A DNA stretch of 64,000 nucleotides from assembly GCF_034087045.1 (NCBI RefSeq), contig NZ_CP139247.1:5792001-5856000 (forward strand). The letters are read 5' to 3'. The notes under the pieces were generated by a model. It did not search any database. It was not told where the DNA came from and saw nothing but the letters and a program-made list of their open reading frames with translations. How positions within the stretch are numbered: position 1 is the stretch's first letter; each line of letters begins with the position of its first letter. This DNA is from Chitinophaga sancti. Its GTDB lineage: Bacteria; Bacteroidota; Bacteroidia; Chitinophagales; Chitinophagaceae. A program made the translations under genes and the position numbers. Shown here in pieces: positions 52,091 through 58,836 of the stretch.

Positions 52091-52871
52091 ATTGTTCCAT
52101 CTTATCCAGGCCCCGCTGATAAGCATCACTGCCTAATAAAAGGTACACTGGTGGTTCCGGCATATCTACTAACTGTATCATTGTTGCCGCAGCCTTTTCC
52201 GGATCACCTGCCTGCTCTCCATCCATGCTTGCATATTTTGCATGAGAATTCCGGATCGCAGTATAATCAGCAATTGGGGTATCTGTCATGACTAATGACT
52301 CAGCAGTGAGGAAACTGGTGCGGAATGCACCTGGTGCTACAAGAGTAACATGTATGCCGAACTCTTTTACATCTTGTGCCAATACATCTGTCAAACCTGT
52401 AATAGCGTATTTAGTGGCTGCATAAACAGACCAACCGGTATTTCCTGTTATACCAGCGATAGAAGATATATTAATGATATGCCCGCTCCTTTTTTGACGC
52501 ATGAAAGGCAATACATGCCTGATCACATTCAGGGTACCAAACACATTAATATCAAAGCAGGTGCGGGTAACTGCATCAGATAATTCTTCTATACTGCCGC
52601 CGATGCCGTAACCCGCATTGTTTACAGCTACATCTATCTGTCCGAATTTGTCAACGGTAGATTGAATAGCGCTTGCTACGCTCCTATCATCAGACAGGTC
52701 TACCTCTAAAGGAAGGAAGCTATTATTATCACTACCCACAGCTTCTGCTAAAGCCGCTGCATTACGGGAGGTCGCTGCCACAGATTGACCAGCTGCAAGC
52801 AATTGCTTTACCAGACTTAGGCCTAATCCTTTGGAAGCTCCTGTTACAAACCAGGTCTTTTTGTTGTCCAT
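52038..52871 (-). CDS. SDR oxidoreductase (third of three)
   Basis: A 277-residue classical SDR starting MDNKKTWFVTGASKGLG, with NNAGYGIGGSIEEL, INISSIAGITGNTGW and YAATKYAITGL. A perfect -7 box TAATTTTG lies 22 nt upstream of this ATG on the minus strand (52893-52900), so a longer TTG start at 52895 is unlikely. Its last ~16 codons are part of a tandem array extending downstream. The AraC gene further upstream on the same strand may regulate it. Confidence 0.9.
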   Translation of the reverse strand: MDNKKTWFVTGASKGLGLSLVKQLLAAGQSVAATSRNAAALAEAVGSDNNSFLPLEVDLSDDRSVASAIQSTVDKFGQIDVAVNNAGYGIGGSIEELSDAVTRTCFDINVFGTLNVIRHVLPFMRQKRSGHIINISSIAGITGNTGWSVYAATKYAITGLTDVLAQDVKEFGIHVTLVAPGAFRTSFLTAESLVMTDTPIADYTAIRNSHAKYASMDGEQAGDPEKAAATMIQLVDMPEPPVYLLLGSDAYQRGLDKMEQLTAAFKATESLTKSTDY

Positions 52872-52892
52872 ATCTTGCTCGTTTTGATAGGA

Positions 52893-52900
52893 CAAAATTA
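52893..52900 (-). promoter_or_regulatory. -7 box of the third SDR gene
   Basis: TAATTTTG on the minus strand matches TAnnTTTG and gives a leader of about 17 nt. Confidence 0.55.
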
Positions 52901-53030
52901 GATTATGCAGGGTTGCGGATTATTATAAGGTTCAAACCATTGATTACAAAATTCAAACAACAAGGTAAGATGTGGCTAAAAGCATCAATTAGCGAGGTAA
53001 CGAGTAGACGTAATAATAAGATAATTCTCA

Positions 53031-53265
53031 AAAATGCTTTTTACAACCGGAAGACGAAACGATTATAATTCTTTAAGATGCTTTATACAACCTGAGAAGA
53101 AGACGAAACTAAGGTTATACCTCTTTAAGATGCTTTATTCAACCCGATAAGAAGACGAAACTACAGTTTTATGCCTCTTTAAGATGCCTTATTAAACCCA
53201 TAAGAAGACGAAACTACAGTTATGCCTCTTAAAGCTGCTTTATACAACCCGATAAGAAGAAGGCG
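53031..53265. repeat. Tandem array made from the araC gene's 3' end
   Basis: CTTTATACAAC-type segments (minus strand: GTTGTATAAAG, including the TAA stop) occur at 53081, 53133, 53187 and 53238, spaced 51-54 bp, with a further degenerate unit near 53037. The copy at 53238 holds the real araC stop codon. Each unit also has AAGAAGACGAAAC and CTCTTTAAGATG. The array fills most of the gap to the third SDR. Confidence 0.95.
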
Positions 53266-54142
53266 TACTACTCGTATGCTTTTTAAAAAAATTATTAAAG
53301 TGTGCCGGTTCCTCAAACCCAAGACTATAACTAATCTCCGCAATATTCCAGTTAGTATGTTTCAGTAGCGCTTTAGCTTCGCCCAGTAAGCGTTCTGCAA
53401 TATGATCAGTAGTCGTCTTGCCTGTGGTCTCCCGGATGGCCCTGTTCAGGTGATTGACATGTACCGCCAGTTTATCAGCAAAATCCCGGGCAGAACGCAA
53501 CGTGAACCGTTGGTGAGGGGTTTCGATTGGAAATTGTCTTTCCAACAATTCGGTGAAGATCGCTGTAATGCGGGCATTCGCATCTGTATGCTGGTACAGC
53601 ATTTCAGATGGCTGCATTTTCAAAGCATAATGAATCATCTCTGTCACATAGTTGCGCAACAGGTCGTACTTATATTTATAGTCAGCATTGATTTCTTCCA
53701 GCATCTTTTTGAAAATGGCACTCACATGCTTATCCTGGGTTTTGTTTAGCATGTAGGCAGGTTTACTGCCCGGCGCAAACATAGGAAGTTCATTAATATT
53801 AGTACGTAACGATTCTGTGAAGAAGGATTCTTTGAAGATGCAAAAGTAGCCAGACCTTTCATTCTGTAAAGATTCGTATGTATACGGTACATTGGGGTTG
53901 AAGAACATTAATGCGGTCCCGTCTGCTTCGATACTTTTATCTGCATAATGATAGACGGTACGGCCCCTGATCAGGCTGATCTTATAAAAATCCCTGCGGG
54001 CGTAGTGGATGGGTGTACCACCCTGGCTTAAGATATCTTCTATCCGGAATACATTAAAATGCCCGATATCCTGTTTCAGGTTATCAGGCAGCCAGTTAAA
54101 TTTATGCTGGTAGAATTCTTCGAGTGTTTCTCTATTTGCCAT
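53240..54142 (-). CDS. AraC-family transcriptional regulator
   Basis: A 300-residue regulator with an N-terminal cupin-like domain (YKISLIRGRTVYHYADKSIEADGTALMFFNPNVPYTYE) and a C-terminal double helix-turn-helix (FADKLAVHVNHLNRAIRETTGKTTTDHIAERLLGEAKALLKHTNWNIAEISYSLGFEEPAHFNNFFKKHTSSTPSSYR). This is the common Bacteroidota form that controls a nearby oxidoreductase; here the third SDR lies downstream. The final SSYRVV codons and stop are repeated downstream of the gene. Confidence 0.92.
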   Translation of the reverse strand: MANRETLEEFYQHKFNWLPDNLKQDIGHFNVFRIEDILSQGGTPIHYARRDFYKISLIRGRTVYHYADKSIEADGTALMFFNPNVPYTYESLQNERSGYFCIFKESFFTESLRTNINELPMFAPGSKPAYMLNKTQDKHVSAIFKKMLEEINADYKYKYDLLRNYVTEMIHYALKMQPSEMLYQHTDANARITAIFTELLERQFPIETPHQRFTLRSARDFADKLAVHVNHLNRAIRETTGKTTTDHIAERLLGEAKALLKHTNWNIAEISYSLGFEEPAHFNNFFKKHTSSTPSSYRVV

Positions 54143-54157
54143 GGGGCGAAGTTACGA

Positions 54158-54474
54158 AATTCAAACAGATTTGATGATACTTTGCATCCAGGTGTATTCT
54201 GGTAAGGTTGTAATCTTCCCTGTTTATAATATAATAGAAAATGAGCCGCCAATACAGCGGGCTCAATTTTTCTGTGCATCCCTAAAATCTCACACGTTGC
54301 CAGTGTTAGCTGTGTATCGTCTGTCAACTTCCAACTACGATCGGGTTCGGGCCTTTTGCCCCAGTACCAGGTTGTTTTGTCATCTTTTAAATTGTCAAAC
54401 TCCCAGGCACTACACCATGCATCACCAATGGCACCGCCCATAATACAGCCTTTAAATCGATCTGCTATATCCAT
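54158..54474 (-). pseudogene. ADP-ribosylglycohydrolase fragment
   Basis: The N-terminal third of an ADP-ribosylglycohydrolase: FKGCIMGGAIGDAW at the start and WKLTDDTQLTLATCEIL with the metal-binding D-D are diagnostic. The family is normally about 270-300 residues, but homology stops after LLYYKQGRLQPYQNTPG. The frame then runs 67 nt into the araC start and ends at 54076. The rest of the catalytic domain, including the C-terminal metal ligands, is absent. It is interpreted as a remnant cut by the araC region. Its 5' end is 183 bp from the Pnkp stop; I see nothing else in that gap. Confidence 0.75.
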
Positions 54475-54657
54475 AGTTTATAATTTCAGACCATCGGTTC
54501 AATTTCCGCTGTCAATACGCTAAATCTTCCAAGCATACACTGCCTCCCTTTGCTCAGCAATCCTATAACCTGAGAGCTACTGTTTCACTATTCAAGGACA
54601 AAAATCCAATTTTCCCAATAGACCAAATCCGCATTAACGCTCTTTGTCAACCAACAC

Positions 54658-57201
54658 CTACAACCTCGGATCCACCGGTTCACTCTCCAACGCCAACACC
54701 CCAAACACACATTGATGTACTTTCGTCAACGGCGCCTTCGCCACAAACCTTTCCAACGCTTCCACCCCAAGTGCAAACTCCTTCTGCGCTAATATACGCT
54801 TCGTACTCAACCCCCTCTCTTTCAATCGGGTCAGGTTCTTCTCCAACGTATACTCAGGACCATAAATAATCCGCAAATACTCCCTTCCTCTTACCTTGAC
54901 AGCCGGCTGCACAAAGAACTTATCATTCATTGTGATGAAGTTATATGGTTTTACAACCATCCCCTCTCCCCCATTATTCGTCATCCCTTCCCACCATTTG
55001 ATCGCCTCTGCCAAACTGCTATCATCCCCCAATTCAACTACTCTATATTTAGTAGCAATGATAGGATTCCCCTCACCACCTGCAAACGCAGCCAACTGCT
55101 CCATATGCCACTCATGATCCTTGTCAAAATAGGTATTGCCTTCTGTCGCCAACAAATGGAACGGCGCCAGCTGGTAATCTTCCATACCATTTACTTCCCA
55201 GCAATATTGCCTATAGGCTGTAGCAAACTGATCGACCATCACTGCCCTCTCCCTATACGCTCTCAACAAAGGTAATGCAGCTGGATTAGTAGCTGCTTTT
55301 TCCAAACTCGCTACCGCTCCTTCCATCGCATATCTGCCGGCAGCTCCTGTCGCTCCATATTGATTACGAAGTAACTGCTGCGCCTTCAGGTTCCATGGCA
55401 TGAGCTCACAATCCAGCACCATCCAGTCCGTATTGAAAGCTTCCCAGCCACCACGCGCTGTGATTACATCAGCGATCTTTTTCAGGAAAGCCTGTTCTAT
55501 GACTTCATCATCAAAAAATACACGACCAGTACGGGTATAGATTATCCCAATACTATCCTCCTGTATACCAAAGCGTCGTTTTACTACTTCCGGATTCTTA
55601 CACACCACCACTACCGCACGGGATCCCATATGTTTCTCTTCACAAATGACCTTGCTCACCCCCTCGCCTTTAAAATACTTAAACGCCTCACCAGGATGTT
55701 CCAGGTAATCAGGCAAAGTACTGGTGGCAGTTGGAGACATTGTAGGTGGCAGGTACACCATCCACTTTGGATTCACACCCCATCGGCTTATGATCTCCAA
55801 CGCTGATGCGGCATTGCCTTCACGGATCCCGATCCTTTTCATCAACCGGGTGTCCACTAATTGTTTACCAATGACATCACTGATATCAAGTACATTATCA
55901 TGCTCCTGCTGTAAGCTCAACTCATTCATTGACTCCTGGATCGGCCTTGATGGCACCGCATATTCCTGCGCTGCAGGTACGCTCACCAATTCCTTTTCAG
56001 GATAACGCAAAGCCGTAAGACTTCCGCCGAATACACACCCCGAATCTATATCTATTGTATTGTTAAACCATTCAGGACGTATCACTGGCGTATGACCATA
56101 CACCACAGCTGCTTTACCATTGTAATTAGCCGCCCAGTTATACCGCACCGGCAATCCAAATTCATCTGTTTCGCCGGTGGTCTCACCATACAGACAGAAT
56201 TCCCTCACCGCCCCGGAACCTCTTCCCTGCATGGTCTCCTTGAGACCCGCATGCGCTACTACCAGGTTACCATGATCGAGGACGTAGTGACTCACCAGTC
56301 CATCCAGGAACACTTTTACTTTCTCTATCCATGCTGGATCGGCACCTTCCAGCTGTGCCGCCGTACGTTCCAGTCCATGCTGCAACTGTACATTTTTACC
56401 ATTCAGGTATTTGAGCAGTTTATTGTCGTGATTACCCGGTACACAGAGTGCCCCCATTTCTGCTGTCGCCTGCATCACCAGTTTCAATACTGCTGGTGAA
56501 GCAGGCCCTCTATCGACCAGATCACCAAGGAATACGATCTTTCTACCATTGGTAGCTGTGATGCGAAAAGCTTCTTTATCAACGGTGTGACCAAGGTTCG
56601 TGAGCAGTGTACACAGTTCGTCATAACAACCATGTACGTCACCGATTATATCGAAAGGCCCTTCCTCCTGTTTCAGGTCATTGTACAGTGGTTCTCTTAT
56701 TATTCCGGTAATGCTATCTAACGCTTCCGGGTTACGGAATTCAAAATGCCTTCTGAAACCTTCTTCCCTGATCTTGTGAACACCGCTTTTCAGGGCAACC
56801 ATCTGGCTCTTGATCACACGGGGCGGCAGGTTCCTGTCGGTACGGGTTCTATTCCTGTCCTGGCATACCCGGTCTGACATATTCAATATGATCGCTACGG
56901 GCAATATGTGGTATTCTCTTGCCAGTGCCACCAGTTGCTTTCTGTATTGTGCATTTACATTGGTCGCATCTACTACCGTGAGCAGGCCTCTCTTCAGCCT
57001 TTTGGCAATGATGAAGTGCAACAGTTCAAATGCATCTTCAGATATATCGGGTGTATTTTCATCATTGCTGAGCATCAACCTGCAGGCGTCACTGCTGACA
57101 ATCTCTGAAGGCCGGAACCATTTTTTTGCAAAAGAACTTTTCCCTGATCCTGATGCGCCTACTAATACTACCAGGGAGAGTTCCGGAAAATTTAATGTCA
57201 T
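54658..57201 (-). CDS. pnkp: Pnkp: polynucleotide kinase-phosphatase-ligase of bacterial RNA repair
   Basis: An 847-residue three-domain enzyme. The N-terminal 5'-OH kinase has P-loop GASGSGKSSF (15-24) and VVDATN. The central binuclear phosphatase (about 180-400) has GDVHGCYDE, GDLVDRGP and GNHD. The C-terminal adenylyltransferase/ligase has the nucleotidyl lysine in EEKHMGSR (K523), motif IV GGEGMVVKPY and motif V VKVRGREYLRI. With Hen1 it heals and seals RNA, including tRNAs cut by ribotoxins, and methylates the junction. It starts 6 nt after hen1. The 3' end is strongly G-rich on the coding strand. All catalytic motifs look intact. Confidence 0.96.
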   Translation of the reverse strand: MTLNFPELSLVVLVGASGSGKSSFAKKWFRPSEIVSSDACRLMLSNDENTPDISEDAFELLHFIIAKRLKRGLLTVVDATNVNAQYRKQLVALAREYHILPVAIILNMSDRVCQDRNRTRTDRNLPPRVIKSQMVALKSGVHKIREEGFRRHFEFRNPEALDSITGIIREPLYNDLKQEEGPFDIIGDVHGCYDELCTLLTNLGHTVDKEAFRITATNGRKIVFLGDLVDRGPASPAVLKLVMQATAEMGALCVPGNHDNKLLKYLNGKNVQLQHGLERTAAQLEGADPAWIEKVKVFLDGLVSHYVLDHGNLVVAHAGLKETMQGRGSGAVREFCLYGETTGETDEFGLPVRYNWAANYNGKAAVVYGHTPVIRPEWFNNTIDIDSGCVFGGSLTALRYPEKELVSVPAAQEYAVPSRPIQESMNELSLQQEHDNVLDISDVIGKQLVDTRLMKRIGIREGNAASALEIISRWGVNPKWMVYLPPTMSPTATSTLPDYLEHPGEAFKYFKGEGVSKVICEEKHMGSRAVVVVCKNPEVVKRRFGIQEDSIGIIYTRTGRVFFDDEVIEQAFLKKIADVITARGGWEAFNTDWMVLDCELMPWNLKAQQLLRNQYGATGAAGRYAMEGAVASLEKAATNPAALPLLRAYRERAVMVDQFATAYRQYCWEVNGMEDYQLAPFHLLATEGNTYFDKDHEWHMEQLAAFAGGEGNPIIATKYRVVELGDDSSLAEAIKWWEGMTNNGGEGMVVKPYNFITMNDKFFVQPAVKVRGREYLRIIYGPEYTLEKNLTRLKERGLSTKRILAQKEFALGVEALERFVAKAPLTKVHQCVFGVLALESEPVDPRL

Positions 57202-57207
57202 AATTCG

Positions 57208-58566
57208 TTATTGTTTTGAGAATACAGCCATCTGGCTGGGTGCGCCTACTGCTTCGATCTCCTCACCCAGTGGCTTTATTTGATAAGTATATTTATATGC
57301 ATCACGGATGTGCTCACACCATGACTGGAATTCCCCACGGGTCCATTCAAATCGATGATCACTGTGTCGCTTCATTGTTTCATCTTCTGTAAAGGTGATG
57401 TTCCAATCCTTGTTGGGCGTGGTAAGCACGATTGTATTGGGTTGTATCTCATTGAATATATTCTTTTCCAATGCCAGCAGCCTATCTTCGTCCAGGTGTT
57501 CGATCACCTCTACCAGCGTCGCTACATCGTAACCTTGCAAACGCCTGTCTCTGTAGGTGAGAGAGCCCTGCAGCAGGTTGATACGTTTACGCTGTGTGTC
57601 GATCATCTTGTCCAGCTTAAGTCTTCTGGCAGCAACTTCAAGACTGCGTGAAGATACATCCATACCTGTGATGCGTTGCAGCTGTTTATTTTCCAGCAAC
57701 AGTTTTATGAGACGGCCTTCTCCACAACCCAGGTCTACAACAGATGTGACCTGCAGACGGGCGATTTCGTCGCTGACTGCTTTCAATCTTATATCATGTA
57801 GTGTTTGTTTGGATTCTTTTTCAACTACAGGGGTATCTTCCGATACGGTGATTGCTGCCAATGCATCGTTGGAGAGTTTTCGCTGATAACGGAGGTAACG
57901 GCGAACAATCAATTCTTTGGCAGGATGATCTTCCAGCCAGCCTTTCCCTTTGTTCATGAGTTTTGTGATCTCTTCCTCATTTACCCAGTAGTGTTTTTCA
58001 TTGTCCATTACAGGAATGAGCACGTATAGGTGCGAGAGCAATGCCTGCAGGGTAACGATATTTTTCAGGGTGACTGTAAAATACCGGCTTTCGCCCCATT
58101 CGGGGAAATGCGGATCCAACGGGTGTTGGGTAGCAGCCAGTTCATAGCCCAGCGGAAGGAAGAGTTGCTGTAATACTTCTTCGCCGCCTTTTACTGAGAG
58201 GACAGAAAGTTGTACTTCGAGTTGCAGGGGAATGCTCACCAGTTCTGGCTTTGCTTTACAATTTCCGTTCAATGCGGAGCTAAATCCCTTAGAGATGGCA
58301 CTGGCCATGAAAGAAGAGGCAACATAGGGGCGGTCATTTACATATTGATCCAATGCAAAGGGGTTGCCATCACTGTTCCTGACTAGTCCAACAGGGTCCA
58401 TATCCAGCAATATTGCGCAGGTACATCTTTCATCGCTAGCTTCCGGGTAGAAGACGTGAGCTTTACCGTTTACTACCTCGACAGATTGTACTTTGCCGGG
58501 GTGCTTGTGTAACAGAAAACCCAGGTCAGTGGCGGGGTAGCGTGAGTTGGTGATAGTTAATAACAT
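57208..58566 (-). CDS. hen1: Hen1: 3'-terminal RNA ribose 2'-O-methyltransferase
   Basis: A 452-residue bacterial Hen1. The N-terminal half (about 1-240) is the Pnkp-interacting/ligase-activating domain (MLLTITNSRYPATDLGFLLHKHP; FALDQYVNDRPYVASSFM). The C-terminal methyltransferase has SAM motif VVDLGCGEGRLIKLLL, the metal-binding EVIEHLDEDRL and the downstream histidines in KRHSDHRFEWTRGEF. It marks the 3' ribose at the break before ligation, so repaired RNA resists a second cut. It is first gene of the hen1-pnkp operon. Its coding strand goes from C-rich at the start to G-rich at the end. Confidence 0.96.
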   Translation of the reverse strand: MLLTITNSRYPATDLGFLLHKHPGKVQSVEVVNGKAHVFYPEASDERCTCAILLDMDPVGLVRNSDGNPFALDQYVNDRPYVASSFMASAISKGFSSALNGNCKAKPELVSIPLQLEVQLSVLSVKGGEEVLQQLFLPLGYELAATQHPLDPHFPEWGESRYFTVTLKNIVTLQALLSHLYVLIPVMDNEKHYWVNEEEITKLMNKGKGWLEDHPAKELIVRRYLRYQRKLSNDALAAITVSEDTPVVEKESKQTLHDIRLKAVSDEIARLQVTSVVDLGCGEGRLIKLLLENKQLQRITGMDVSSRSLEVAARRLKLDKMIDTQRKRINLLQGSLTYRDRRLQGYDVATLVEVIEHLDEDRLLALEKNIFNEIQPNTIVLTTPNKDWNITFTEDETMKRHSDHRFEWTRGEFQSWCEHIRDAYKYTYQIKPLGEEIEAVGAPSQMAVFSKQ

Positions 58567-58653
58567 ATTTGCAATATAAATTATGTTGGCAAATATCTAA
58601 AGGATGTGTGAAGGGTATTTGCGCAGGAGGGAAAAATTTGAAGGAGATAAAAT

Positions 58654-58782
58654 AGCGGAAATTTTGATGAATGCTTCGAATTCATCAAAATTTCCGCTGG
58701 GGCGTAGTGTCGAGGGCTGATGCCCTCGGCACTACGCGAGAAAGCACACGAACAGCTGCTTGAGAAAGCACACGAACAGCTG
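58654..58782. repeat. Cluster of two long hairpins and a 21-bp direct repeat
   Basis: A perfect 19-bp stem with loop GCTTCGA (58654-58672 with 58680-58698) is followed by a 15-bp stem with one mismatch (CGTAGTGTCGAGGGC with GCCCTCGGCACTACG, 58703-58736). Then GAGAAAGCACACGAACAGCTG occurs at 58738-58758 and 58762-58782. It fills the gap between the GH106 stop and the hen1 start. One hairpin may act as terminator for the sulfatase-GH106 operon; the AT-rich rest of the gap should hold the hen1 promoter. Confidence 0.9.
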
Positions 58783-58836
58783 CGCGCGCAGCTGCACGGG
58801 TGCCAGCCCTGTCCAATAAACCTGAATTAATATAAT

